Position numbers and translations under genes: made by a program. Below are positions 25,886 through 34,486 of a stretch of DNA of 51,930 nucleotides, in pieces. This DNA comes from Chlorobiota bacterium. Lineage in GTDB: Bacteria > Bacteroidota > Ignavibacteria > OLB7. The notes below the pieces were generated by a model, which saw nothing but the letters and a program-made list of their open reading frames with translations, did not search any database and was not told the DNA's origin. How positions within the stretch are numbered: position 1 is the stretch's first letter; the number at the start of each line of letters is the position of its first letter. The DNA is taken from contig JAEUSP010000105.1 of NCBI GenBank assembly GCA_016788565.1, positions 1 through 51,930 on the forward strand, read 5' to 3'.

Positions 25886-27022
25886 TCTGTGCCGAAGGAG
25901 TGAGTTGAAAAATTCCGCGATTCGATAGTGGTTTTGTTGATACCCGTGATTGGCTTCCGCATAATTTCGGGCGCGCGCCCCCATCTGCTGGCGTTCCGTT
26001 GGGTGTTCAATCATCCAACGGAGATCGGCAAGCAACTGCGGGAAATTTCCGGAACAAATACCAATGCCTTCCGAAGCCAATATCCCTGCCGGATCAACAG
26101 AGATAGAAAGGGTAGGGGTTTGGCGCAACCAAGATTCAATAAATACATTGGAAAATCCTTCATACTCACTGGTGTTTATCAACAGTGCTGCTGACTTCAA
26201 TAACTCATCAATTTGTTGGGAGGAGAGTTTTTCAAAAATCTGAAGATTTGGAATGGATGCAGCTTGGCGGTGTAATTCGGAGGTGTACTGCTGGCGTGCG
26301 TTCCCCAACACCATAATAAATTTGGCCTGGAGGTCGCCACACTGTTGCGCCAGTTGAAGAAATAATTCTCCACGTTTTAATGGCCGATAATTGCTGATCC
26401 ATGCAACAGTTAGTTCAGGAGGTTTGATTATTTCTGTTGTGATTTCAGGATGGAGGTTGGGTAAAATTACCGCCTTGCGGGAAAGGGAAGGGGGAAGGAG
26501 TTCGTACTGCTGTTTGTGTTGTGTGATAATTGCATCAGCGTGGTGTAATGTTTTACGCATTTTGCTGTCAGTCCAAACCCCGTATGGCATTATTGCAGCT
26601 TTTTTGATAAAAGATTGCTTGGCGCGGGGCAGCTCGGTAATGCCATGAAATCGCTTCGTGTCGGCATCGCTGGATAATCCGATCACGTACGGAATTTTTT
26701 TGCGTTTACAGTAGCGCACCACTTCGCCACTTTCCTGCAGAATGCTTCGCCCACGTTGATAGACAACATCGGGGGAAATTTCCTGAAGGATTTTCTCGAT
26801 TGCTGCCCACTCAACCTGGAAACCATAGCTTGGCTGCTGAAACCCGTACACAGCCATTGCTCCATCATCAAATTGCCAGCCAAGATTTCCACCCGTTGGG
26901 CACAGATACACCACACGCCAGCCGATATTCTGCATCGCTTTCCCGATGTAGAATATCTGTGTTTCCACACCCCCCTGTTTTTCGGTGTGGAAATAGGAAC
27001 CAGCAATGCACAATGTGGGCAT
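25874..27022 (-). CDS. Glycosyltransferase family 4
   Basis: 382 residues, GT-B fold. GGVETQIFYIGKAMQNIGW is the N-terminal acceptor-side motif with GGVE. LTVAWISNYRPLKRGELFLQ opens the nucleotide-sugar domain. NTSEYEGFSNVFIESWL is the E-x7-E motif of retaining GT4 enzymes. It likely acts in surface polysaccharide assembly; donor and acceptor are not determinable. The gene is visibly poorer in GC than its neighbours, and its 5' flank is packed with repeats, so transfer from elsewhere is plausible. It converges with the P-ATPase gene, overlapping by 12 bp. Confidence 0.88.
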   Translation of the reverse strand: MPTLCIAGSYFHTEKQGGVETQIFYIGKAMQNIGWRVVYLCPTGGNLGWQFDDGAMAVYGFQQPSYGFQVEWAAIEKILQEISPDVVYQRGRSILQESGEVVRYCKRKKIPYVIGLSSDADTKRFHGITELPRAKQSFIKKAAIMPYGVWTDSKMRKTLHHADAIITQHKQQYELLPPSLSRKAVILPNLHPEITTEIIKPPELTVAWISNYRPLKRGELFLQLAQQCGDLQAKFIMVLGNARQQYTSELHRQAASIPNLQIFEKLSSQQIDELLKSAALLINTSEYEGFSNVFIESWLRQTPTLSISVDPAGILASEGIGICSGNFPQLLADLRWMIEHPTERQQMGARARNYAEANHGYQQNHYRIAEFFNSLLRHRLPV

Positions 27023-27066
27023 GGTACGCGCAAGTAGTGAGAATTATGTGGAGTCTCATATCTATG

Positions 27067-27158
27067 GTCGGTGTGCAAAATCCACCGAATATCATCCCCG
27101 CTCATGCTGAGCTCCGTCGAAGTATGAGCGGAGCCACCGAACCCAGAAACCGCCGATC
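27067..27158 (+). repeat. REP-like repeat, CTGAGCTCCGTCGAAG family
   Basis: The core CCCCGCTCATGCTGAGCTCC, then GTCGAAGTATGAGCGGAGCC starts at 27096. CCGCTCAT and ATGAGCGG form a perfect 8-bp inverted repeat. It aligns with 16403-16502, including flanking GTGTGCAAAAT and AACCCAGAAAC. Confidence 0.75.
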
Positions 27159-27205
27159 TTCCACCCGCCGATTTCCTCCTGCACACGCTATACTCCAAAC
27201 AGAGT

Positions 27206-27309
27206 GGTTTGCGAAAAATTTAATCACTGTCATTCCCGCGAAAGCGGGAGCCGAAGGCCTGCGAAGCGTATCCATACCACACCTGGCTGTGTAGAATTTC
27301 GCAAACCAA
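27206..27309. mobile_element. MITE-like element with 12-bp terminal inverted repeats
   Basis: TGGTTTGCGAAA at 27206-27217 and TTTCGCAAACCA at 27298-27309 are perfect inverted copies bounding 104 bp. Inside, CCCGCGAAAGCGGG (27236-27249) forms a tight hairpin. A diverged relative is at 51240-51345, sharing TATACTCCAA upstream, AGTGGTTTGCGA and TGTCATTCCCGCGAAAGCGG. No transposase is encoded. The space 27023-27553 otherwise holds the REP-like copy, a CAATTTGCTC/GAGCAAATTT inverted repeat (27308-27344) and no gene. Confidence 0.6.
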
Positions 27310-27553
27310 TTTGCTCTGAGTGTAACTCTAAATGAGCAAATTTGGCTATGGTTTAGAACGAACATCACGCCGCTCCCAATATCGCTGCAACCCTCTAGAA
27401 AAATGGGAAAGCAAAGCTACAATGCTCAGCCGTAAACTGTTGTTCGCAAACTGTCATTTGCGCAATGTGGAAATTTCAGGGGGTGGTGGGCTATCTTCGT
27501 CGTAAGCCTTTTCCTTGTTGTTCCCAGTATCCAAATCATACTTCCCGCACAGC

Positions 27554-28534
27554 ATGACCTTTGAAGCCCGTTACCAGCAGTACCGCGCCCAGGCCGACCA
27601 ACGAATGATTGAGCTTCTGGAGCGCACCGAACCGCAATCGCTGTACGGGCCAACCCGCTACGTGTTGGAAGCGGGGGGGAAGCGTGTGCGTGCGGTGCTG
27701 GTGATGCTGGCTGCCGAAGCCGTTGGCGGCCAGCCCAGCCAGGCGTTGGATGCCGGGGTTGCCGTGGAAATCCTCCACAACTTCACCCTTGTTCACGACG
27801 ACATCATGGATCGCTCGGCCACACGCCGCGGGCAGCAAACGGTGCACACCCGCTGGGATGAAGGGACCGCAATTCTGGTGGGGGATGTGATGATTGGCAT
27901 CACCTACCAGATTATTCTGCGAAGCATTCAAACACGCCAGCCCCAGGTGCTTGCTGCCATTTCGCAAGGGTTGGTGGATGTTTGCGAAGGGCAGATGTTG
28001 GATAAAGATTTCGAGACCCGCACCCACGTCCAAATGGATGACTATCTGCAGATGATAACCATGAAAACTGGTCGTCTGCTGGAAACCGCTGCCGAAGTTG
28101 GTGGGTTGGTTGGCGGCGGAACGCCCATGCAGATTGCCGCGCTTTGCCAGTACGCCCGGCATCTGGGCCTAGCCTTCCAAATTCAGGATGACCTGCTGGA
28201 CATCACCGCCGCTGCCGACGAGCTTGGGAAACCGATTGGCGGCGATGTGATGGAAGGGAAGCGGACGTGGCTGGTTGTGCAATCGCTGGAACGGGCAACG
28301 TCGCCTCAGGATCGCCAGTTGCTGGCGCGCTTCCTTTCCAACAAAGGGCTTCCGCCGGAAGATGTGCCGGCAATGCGCGAACTCTATCAACGCAACGGAG
28401 TGATTGATGCCGCCCAGGAAGAAGTGCGCTTACACACCGAACGCGCCGAATCCGAACTCCAACATCTTCCCGAAGGGGAGGCGCGCCAGATGCTTGCGTG
28501 GTTCACCCAGATGCTGCTGAACCGTAGGTTCTGA
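27554..28534 (+). CDS. Polyprenyl diphosphate synthase
   Basis: 326 residues. LEAGGKRVRAVLVMLAAEA is the GKxxR substrate region. LVHDDIMDRSATRRG is the first Asp-rich motif (DDxxD), and AFQIQDDLLDITAAADELGK the second. These bind Mg2+-diphosphate and join isopentenyl diphosphate to an allylic primer. Chain length (C20 up to C40) cannot be fixed, though residues before the first motif (ILHNFTL) have Phe, suggesting limited length. The ATG at 27554 follows the conserved start; an upstream in-frame extension is poor. It uses the products of the MEP pathway represented by ispG at 17417. A strong terminator follows. Confidence 0.92.
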   Translation: MTFEARYQQYRAQADQRMIELLERTEPQSLYGPTRYVLEAGGKRVRAVLVMLAAEAVGGQPSQALDAGVAVEILHNFTLVHDDIMDRSATRRGQQTVHTRWDEGTAILVGDVMIGITYQIILRSIQTRQPQVLAAISQGLVDVCEGQMLDKDFETRTHVQMDDYLQMITMKTGRLLETAAEVGGLVGGGTPMQIAALCQYARHLGLAFQIQDDLLDITAAADELGKPIGGDVMEGKRTWLVVQSLERATSPQDRQLLARFLSNKGLPPEDVPAMRELYQRNGVIDAAQEEVRLHTERAESELQHLPEGEARQMLAWFTQMLLNRRF

Positions 28535-28575
28535 ACCAGAGATTTCGGAAAAAATATCTGGCGCGTCAGAATAAC

Positions 28576-28622
28576 AAAAACGGGCAGTGATGCTTTTTGC
28601 ACCACTGCCCGTTTCTGTTTTT
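28576..28622. terminator. Bidirectional terminator
   Basis: AAACGGGCAGTG (28578-28589) pairs with CACTGCCCGTTT (28603-28614). The plus strand ends in GTTTCTGTTTTT and the minus strand in CGTTTTTG, serving the synthase gene and the OmpA-family gene. Confidence 0.9.
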
Positions 28623-28656
28623 GGGTTACTGCAACCCCGCCAGATTAATCGTTGGA

Positions 28657-30612
28657 TTAGTCGTTCGGGATCACTTCAATCATCACGCCACGGTTGTACT
28701 GGCGGCCTTCTGGCATCGAGTTGTCGAAGCTGAGTTGCGACTCTTCTTCACCGTAGCCCACAACTTCGTAGGTGACGGTTTTGCCAGATTTTCCGGTTTC
28801 CCCTTTCAACATATCCCGCACCTCACCCGCGCGCGATTTCGACAAGCGGTAGTTCACGTCGGCGTTGCCAACCGCGTCGGTGTGGCCAATCACATAGACG
28901 GTGGAGCCGTCATCAATGCGTGGGGCAACAACGGTTTTCAGGAAGTTGTCGTACAGCCGCACGGGGTCGTCCGAACCGTACGGGAAGACGATGGTGAAAC
29001 GGCGTGCCGGCTTGCTGAGGCCATCTTTCCGCACCAACTCAAAATCCTTCGTCTGGCGGATCACTTGGCCGTCGGTTGTGGTTGCAATCACTTCGGCGGT
29101 GTATTTCCCTTTCTTCAAATCTTTCATCATCTCGCGCGAGTCAATGCGCTGGTTGGCGTGGCTGAATGGGCCGTAGGTGAGTTCCTTCCCTTCGCCGGTG
29201 ATTTTCACCTGCCAACTTGCAATTTTCCCTTCATCAACATTCAGCACCATGTCGTTTTCGATGGAGGAGGTCTCGACGGAAGTGATGCGGACCGGCTCGT
29301 TTTTGGTTGGTGCTGTCACGATATCAACGCGGCGGTTTTCGGCATTGACCAGCGGGCGATCCTCGGCTGGCGTGCGTGCCGAACCGGACGGCACTGCTGG
29401 AAGCTCGCGATCCTCGACGCTGATGCGGCTTGCATCAATGCCGACGGTGTTTACCAGATAGTCTTTCACTTTGTTCGCCATCGTCGCGCCATCCTTGGCT
29501 CCGTACGGGCCGGCGGCTCCGGATAATTTCACGGTGGAGGCTGGGTCGGCTTTCATCCGTGTGCCGATGATGTTCATCACGTTGTGGTAGATGTTCATCT
29601 GGGCTGCGCGGCGTTGGGTTAAGTCAATTTTGCCAGCCTCGGTGGAGTCCATCAAGTTGTTCTCGTTGAACGTGGCGATATCGCTGCTGCTGATCTGATC
29701 GTAGCGGCTTGGGATTTCGCCAGAAGCTGAATCAAAGAAGACAGCGTTGATGACCGGGAAGTATTCCTCAAACTGGCGTTGGCGCAGATACCCACCGGCT
29801 GGGGTTGCCAGCGCAAGGTTGATGATCCCGCTTCCATCTTCCACTGCAACTTTGTCCAATGGCGGCATGATTCCCATCTTCAGGGCAATACCGGCGCGGA
29901 TGTTTGGGGTGCTCCAGATGTCATCGAACTTATCCTGATCTGCATCAATGATGGTGATGCCGCGCTGGTGCAGCATCCAGGAGCTTTCGATCCAGGGGGC
30001 CAAGTACCAGCGAAGGTCGGCCATCCGGTCGTTCAGCACAAAATCGTAGCTGAAGCCGCCGCCAAAGCCAACGGTAAGGGAGTTGATGTCGGTGATTTCC
30101 TGTGCGGTTGCCGAGCTTGGTTGGCCAGTCGGGTTCGGGTCGGTGAAGTCATACTCGCCGCTCATGTTGATGCCGAACAGCGGGCCGAAGGTCATGTAGA
30201 AAGGGGATTTGGGGACTAAGTTCAGCCGCAGCATCGGCTCGATAGTAACATAGCTGCTGCGGGTGTCGAACGTCTTGTCGTAACCGAACGTGGGGTCGGT
30301 GACTTTTGTGTTGCGGACATCGAAACTGGCACGCAGTTGCGCGCCCCACCAATTTTTGGAATTGTACTCGGCCATCAATCCGATGTACGGCCCGATTCCT
30401 GTTCCATCGGTTGCGATGAACGGCCCAAAGTTGCTGGGCCCCGTGGGTTGCAGCTGCTGGTAGCCGAACGCGCCAAAGTTGTAGTTCAACCCGGCGTTCA
30501 GCCCAATGCGCCAGGGGGCTTCAATCTGTGCGCGGCTTTGCGCCCGCGCTGATACTGCCAAAGCCAACACGCCAACCGCAACCAGCGAAAGCTGTGCAAG
30601 GTTCCGTTTCAT
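28657..30612 (-). CDS. OmpA-family outer-membrane protein with two OmpA-like domains
   Basis: 651 residues. A Sec signal peptide ends at AVSARAQ. The N-terminal ~300 residues look like a beta-barrel (IGLNAGLNYNFGAFGYQQ, alternating aromatic strands). Two OmpA/MotB-like peptidoglycan-binding regions follow: a degenerate one near 340-440 (GIDASRISVEDRE, NAENRRVDIVTAP) and a canonical one at the C-terminus (VYVIGHTDAVGNADVNYRLS, RAGEVRDML, NRGVMIEVIPND). It probably tethers the outer membrane to the wall. AGGAG lies 10-12 bp before the ATG at 30612. It is flanked by strong terminators and repeats. Confidence 0.88.
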   Translation of the reverse strand: MKRNLAQLSLVAVGVLALAVSARAQSRAQIEAPWRIGLNAGLNYNFGAFGYQQLQPTGPSNFGPFIATDGTGIGPYIGLMAEYNSKNWWGAQLRASFDVRNTKVTDPTFGYDKTFDTRSSYVTIEPMLRLNLVPKSPFYMTFGPLFGINMSGEYDFTDPNPTGQPSSATAQEITDINSLTVGFGGGFSYDFVLNDRMADLRWYLAPWIESSWMLHQRGITIIDADQDKFDDIWSTPNIRAGIALKMGIMPPLDKVAVEDGSGIINLALATPAGGYLRQRQFEEYFPVINAVFFDSASGEIPSRYDQISSSDIATFNENNLMDSTEAGKIDLTQRRAAQMNIYHNVMNIIGTRMKADPASTVKLSGAAGPYGAKDGATMANKVKDYLVNTVGIDASRISVEDRELPAVPSGSARTPAEDRPLVNAENRRVDIVTAPTKNEPVRITSVETSSIENDMVLNVDEGKIASWQVKITGEGKELTYGPFSHANQRIDSREMMKDLKKGKYTAEVIATTTDGQVIRQTKDFELVRKDGLSKPARRFTIVFPYGSDDPVRLYDNFLKTVVAPRIDDGSTVYVIGHTDAVGNADVNYRLSKSRAGEVRDMLKGETGKSGKTVTYEVVGYGEEESQLSFDNSMPEGRQYNRGVMIEVIPND

Positions 30613-30899
30613 GGTCAACAGACTCCTGTAATGTGTATGAGTTTTCGAGAAGTGCATCAATATCCTGGTTTGTTCAAGAAATGGGATTCAGCGCCAGATG
30701 CGAAGCAAACACAGCCAGCGTAGATCGGCCTTTATGGAACCACATTGAACTGCCAGCACCACCCAAACGGCGCAAAGCGGAAAAATGTTGGTGCGAACAT
30801 CGGGGGGAAATATCAAATGACGAGTTCAGAATTGTAAGAAGGGGGGAAATGGAGGTCCCCAAATCACCATTCGAGCAGGGGGGAACGTGGCAATTTTCC
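30613..30899. other. Gene-free space upstream of the OmpA-family gene
   Basis: I see the leader of the OmpA-family gene and, near 30840-30895, a G-rich stretch with AGGTCCCC. No credible ORF or RNA gene was found. Confidence 0.5.
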
Positions 30900-31000
30900 C
30901 CAGTGAAGAAGAAATAGAAACACAGAGACACAGAGTTCACAGAGGGAAGAAAGAGAGAAAAAGAGAGAAAGAGAGTTGGAGTATCGCCGCTTGCGAACTC
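30900..31000 (+). repeat. CACAGAG-type dispersed repeat, copy 2
   Basis: AAACACAGAGACACAGAG followed by TTCACAGAGGGAAG and GA-rich sequence, ending in GGAGTATCGCCGCTTGCGAA. It is the opposite-orientation relative of 13407-13494 and ends 22 bp from the cysteine desulfurase stop. Confidence 0.65.
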
Positions 31001-31021
31001 TATTTTTGGCCAACTCTGCTG

Positions 31022-32203
31022 CTACCGGTTACGCTGGCGTTGCACCACCCGAAGCAATGCGTCGGCAGCAATGTCAATTTCACCCTGGGTGGTGAACCGC
31101 CCGAACGAAAAACGGACTGCACCACGCGCTTGCGCTGCCGGAAGCCCCAATGCCAACAGCACGTGGCTTGGTTGCTGGCTGCCGGAAGTGCAGGCCGACC
31201 CGTTCGAGACGGCAACCCCGGCCAGGTCCATCCCCACAATCAATCCTTCGCCGTCCAACCGCTCGGCATCGGCAAAGGTGATGTTCAGGATGTTCGGCAA
31301 TGCCCCTTCGGCGGGGGTGATAATCTGAAGGTCGGGGATCGCTTGCAGCCGCTGCCGAAGCTGGCTGTTCAGTTGCGCAAACGTCCTCCGTGATTGCTCC
31401 ATCTGTTCGGCACACAGTTGCGCTGCCATTGCAAACCCCGCCGCTAACTCTGGCGATTCGGTTCCGCCGCGCCGGTTCCGCTCCTGCGCGCCGCCATGAA
31501 TTAGCGGTTCAAGCTCAAGCTCCTTGCTGACAAACAACGCTCCAATCCCTTTTGGGCCGTGAATTTTATGGGCCGAGAAGGTGGCCATATCCACCCCAAG
31601 TTCCCGCACGTCAAACGGCAGTTTCCCGAATGTTTGGACTGCATCAGTGTGGAAAATTCCGCCGGCTTGATGAACCATTTCTGCAAGCTGGGGGATGGGG
31701 TTGATGGTTCCTGTCTCGTTGTTTGCGTGCATGACCGAGACAAGCGGCTTCCCAGAAATTCCCCTTTCTGGGATTGCCATTTCTGCCAAGCATTTCTGAA
31801 GCTCCGACGGCGCAACACCCCCTTCGTGAGTAACCTCCAACATCTTTACGGAAGCCCCCATCACCTCCAGAAACTCTGCGGGGTGAAGCACTGCGTGATG
31901 CTCGGCGCGGGCGATCAGCAGAGTTGGCCAATGGCCGGTGGAGAGTTTCAGTTTCAGCGCAAGGCCTTTCAGTGCAAGGTTGTTTGCCTCGGTCCCGCCG
32001 CTGGTGAAGATCACCTCCTTTGGCTCGCCCCCAATCATCGCGGCAATCTGCTGGCGCGAATCTTCCAGAATTGACCGCGCCAACTGGCCACCACGATGCA
32101 CCGAGCTTGCGTTGGCCTGGGTTTGGGCGCGCACCTGCTCCATCCGCTCGATTACCTCAGGGGCAAGCGGTGTGGTTGCGCTGTTGTCAAGATATGCTGG
32201 CAT
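31022..32203 (-). CDS. Cysteine desulfurase (IscS/NifS family)
   Basis: 393 residues. YLDNSATTPLAPEV at the N-terminus, FTSGGTEANNLALKG, ARAEHHAVLHPAEF, MHANNETGTINPI, and FSAHKIHGPKGIGALFV with the PLP-binding Lys are all diagnostic. VSNGSACTSGSQQPSHVL carries the mobile catalytic Cys; the loop length is that of IscS/NifS (group I). It removes sulfur from cysteine for Fe-S cluster and thio-modification pathways. No iscU or other isc gene is adjacent. The ATG at 32203 is preferred to a TTG at 32215. It lies 46 bp after dapD on the same strand. Confidence 0.93.
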   Translation of the reverse strand: MPAYLDNSATTPLAPEVIERMEQVRAQTQANASSVHRGGQLARSILEDSRQQIAAMIGGEPKEVIFTSGGTEANNLALKGLALKLKLSTGHWPTLLIARAEHHAVLHPAEFLEVMGASVKMLEVTHEGGVAPSELQKCLAEMAIPERGISGKPLVSVMHANNETGTINPIPQLAEMVHQAGGIFHTDAVQTFGKLPFDVRELGVDMATFSAHKIHGPKGIGALFVSKELELEPLIHGGAQERNRRGGTESPELAAGFAMAAQLCAEQMEQSRRTFAQLNSQLRQRLQAIPDLQIITPAEGALPNILNITFADAERLDGEGLIVGMDLAGVAVSNGSACTSGSQQPSHVLLALGLPAAQARGAVRFSFGRFTTQGEIDIAADALLRVVQRQRNR

Positions 32204-32249
32204 GGTAGGTTTCAAGAATCAGGGATTGGGGGAACGGAGCGATGACGTA

Positions 32250-33086
32250 TCAGCGTAGCGCCGATTCGATTGCGGTGCGGCCGTCGGTTTTGTCGTCGCG
32301 GTATTTCAGGATGATGGGGGTTGATAGACTTAACCCTTGCTCCTGCGCCCATTCGTCGCGGATGGGGCGGCTGCCGGCGATCACCACCGCACCTTCGGGG
32401 ATTTCCAGAGTTCCGGTTTCGGCTGAAGAAAGTATCCGCTGGTTGGGAATATCGTACACCCGCGACGACGCTGTTAGCACCACCCCGGCCGCAAGCACTG
32501 CGCGGCGGCGAACGATTGTCCCTTCGTACACGCCGCAGTTTCCGCCAACCAGCACGTCATCTTCAATGATAACCGGGTTGGCCCCCACCGGCTCTAACAC
32601 ACCACCAATCTGCGCGGCCGCGCTAAGATGAACACGCCGTCCAATCTGGGCGCAGGTCCCCACCAGCGCGTGCGAATCCACCATGCTTCCTTCATCTACG
32701 TACGCCCCGATATTGATGTACATCGGCGGCATACAGATCACCCCGGGGGCCACATACGCGCCGTCGCGGATTGCCGAACCACCCGGGACCAGCCGCACGT
32801 TATTCTGGATTGCAAGGCTTCGCATCGGCAGGTTTTCTTTGTCGAAAAAACTGAAACCACCGGTGGAAGCATCGGCCAGCTGGCCAGCGCGAAAGCCAAG
32901 CAGGATGCCCCGCTTCACCCATGCGTTAACCTGCCAACCGCCATCGTTATCCGGCTGGGCCGAACGAATTTGGCCGCTGTTGAGCAGCCCCTTCAGTTCG
33001 GAAAAAAGGGCGTTGGCTTCCTGGATGGGAAGTTCGGAAATCGGTAGCGCGAAAAGCTCTTCGATGCGTGTTTGAAGCTGGCTCAT
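32250..33086 (-). CDS. dapD: Tetrahydrodipicolinate N-succinyltransferase
   Basis: 278 residues. An N-terminal helical domain (LQTRIEELFALP) leads to a left-handed beta-helix with hexapeptide repeats: VAPGVICMPPMYINIGAYVD, GSMVDSHALVGTCAQIG, GVLEPVGANPVIIEDDVLVG. The C-terminus EWAQEQGLSLSTPIILKY is typical of DapD. The enzyme succinylates tetrahydrodipicolinate in the succinylase route to lysine and meso-diaminopimelate. It sits between a ROK kinase and a cysteine desulfurase without other dap genes nearby. Confidence 0.93.
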   Translation of the reverse strand: MSQLQTRIEELFALPISELPIQEANALFSELKGLLNSGQIRSAQPDNDGGWQVNAWVKRGILLGFRAGQLADASTGGFSFFDKENLPMRSLAIQNNVRLVPGGSAIRDGAYVAPGVICMPPMYINIGAYVDEGSMVDSHALVGTCAQIGRRVHLSAAAQIGGVLEPVGANPVIIEDDVLVGGNCGVYEGTIVRRRAVLAAGVVLTASSRVYDIPNQRILSSAETGTLEIPEGAVVIAGSRPIRDEWAQEQGLSLSTPIILKYRDDKTDGRTAIESALR

Positions 33087-33173
33087 GGATGTTGTTGGGA
33101 CTTGGGTTTTGGGGAGTTGGAACTGTGAGTTGGAGGTGTGAGATAAAACTGTGAGTTAGCCAGAACCGCAGGG

Positions 33174-34157
33174 CTACGCGGCTCCCGCTGTTGTTGCCAA
33201 CATCGCCGCGCCGATAATTCCGGCATTATTCTGGAATCGGGCGGGGCGCAGTTGGATGTCGTGGCTGATAGATTGAATCAGGCGGGCGCGAAGGCTGCGG
33301 CGCGCCGGTTCCAGAAGGTGGCGTTCGGCTTGGGCAATTCCCCCGCCAACAATCACCAGATGAAGGTCCAGAAGGTTCAATGCCGAGGCAAGCGCCGCGC
33401 CAAGAATTTCCCCCATCTCTTCCAGAAAATCTGCGGCAAAACGGTCGCCAGCTTCGGCAGCGGCGTTGATCAGTTTTGGCTCCAATGCGTTCCCTTCGGC
33501 CAGCATCGCGTGCAGCAGCGATTCGGGAAATCGGGGAAGCTGGGCTGCGGCAAGTGCGGTCATGTAGCGTTGCCCCAAGTAGGCTTCCACACAGCCGCGC
33601 GCGCCGCAGTTGCAGAGGTGTCCGTTCATCACAACGGACAGATGTCCGATTTCCCCCGCGCCGCCGGTTGCGCCACGCCAGATACTGCCGTTGCTGATAA
33701 TGCACCCGCCCACCCCAGTGCCCAACGTAATAAACAGGAAATCGCGGTCGGTTGCGCCGGGGGCTTGTGCTTCGGCAAATGCGGCAACGTTGGCATCGTT
33801 CTCGACGGCTATCGGAAGGGGTTGCTTCAGCAACGGGCGCAGCCGTTCGGCCACGGGAACAACTCCCCAACCTGGGAAATTTGGCGGGTAGGAAATTTCC
33901 CCCCGTTGATTGATTACTCCCGGAACCCCCAACCCAACCGCCGCAATCAGTCCGTTCTGTTCATCAATCAGCCTGTTGATCCCTTCGGCAATGCGCGCCA
34001 GCACGGCATCCGCGCCCCGCTCGGCTTCGGTGGGGATTGCGAACTGGTGCAGGATTTGGCAATCGGGGGAAACAAGGCCGAACTTGAGTGTGGTTCCGCC
34101 AACATCTACCCCAATCAATGGATGCTGCGAAGGTGCGCTGCTGTTGCGGAAACTCAT
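33174..34157 (-). CDS. ROK-family sugar kinase (glucokinase-like)
   Basis: 327 residues. IGVDVGGTTLKFGLVS is the phosphate-1 ATP motif, AVENDANVAAFAEAQA includes the catalytic Asp, FITLGTGVGGCIISNG is the phosphate-2 motif, and GEIGHLSVVMNGHLCNCGAR continuing GCVEAYLG is the ROK signature with the Zn-binding His-Cys3 set. There is no N-terminal DNA-binding domain, so it is an enzyme rather than a repressor, probably phosphorylating glucose or an aminosugar. The start overlaps the stop of the ftsB-like gene by ATGA. Confidence 0.92.
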   Translation of the reverse strand: MSFRNSSAPSQHPLIGVDVGGTTLKFGLVSPDCQILHQFAIPTEAERGADAVLARIAEGINRLIDEQNGLIAAVGLGVPGVINQRGEISYPPNFPGWGVVPVAERLRPLLKQPLPIAVENDANVAAFAEAQAPGATDRDFLFITLGTGVGGCIISNGSIWRGATGGAGEIGHLSVVMNGHLCNCGARGCVEAYLGQRYMTALAAAQLPRFPESLLHAMLAEGNALEPKLINAAAEAGDRFAADFLEEMGEILGAALASALNLLDLHLVIVGGGIAQAERHLLEPARRSLRARLIQSISHDIQLRPARFQNNAGIIGAAMLATTAGAA

Positions 34158-34465
34158 TCGGGAACGCGGTAGATAATTTCGCCGCTGCGGACCATCCCGT
34201 AGCGTTCGCGAGCAAGCCGCTCGATGGTGGTTGTGTCGGCCTTGTAGCGGCTGATTTCGTGCCGCAGTGAGTCGGATTTGGCGCGCTCGATGTTCAGTTG
34301 GTCGCGTGTTTCGGATGCCTGCGATTCCAACTGAACGCGGCGAAGAACCCCACGGCTACCGAACGTGGCAATGGCCAGCACCGGCAACGCAACCGCCACC
34401 AGCAGCAAAGTGCGGCGGCGCATCGTCAGCGGTTTTGGGCGGAAACGTCGGCGGAAAAGTCTCAT
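34154..34465 (-). CDS. FtsB/DivIC-type septum formation protein
   Basis: 103 residues. A basic N-terminus, one transmembrane helix (TLLLVAVALPVLAIATFG), then a coiled coil (RVQLESQASETRDQLNIERA KSDSLRHEIS) and the conserved end IERLARERYGMVRSGEIIY. This is the FtsB/DivIC family, which bridges FtsL and FtsQ in the divisome. The overlap with the ROK gene (ATGA) couples their translation. The DUF3892-like gene ends 21 bp upstream. Confidence 0.85.
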   Translation of the reverse strand: MRLFRRRFRPKPLTMRRRTLLLVAVALPVLAIATFGSRGVLRRVQLESQASETRDQLNIERAKSDSLRHEISRYKADTTTIERLARERYGMVRSGEIIYRVPE

Positions 34466-34486
34466 CGGGAAAATGTTCGGGAAAAA

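Noticed and set aside
28597-29526. A 309-codon plus-strand frame opposite the OmpA-family gene
   Set aside because: Antisense shadow; the minus strand has a full signal peptide and OmpA motifs.
33087-33173. Another heptamer array between ROK and dapD
   Set aside because: TTGGGA, TTGGGT and GTTGGAG recur, but spacing is irregular (13 bp between the best copies).
33252-34172. A 306-codon plus-strand frame opposite the ROK gene
   Set aside because: Antisense shadow; no recognisable domain.
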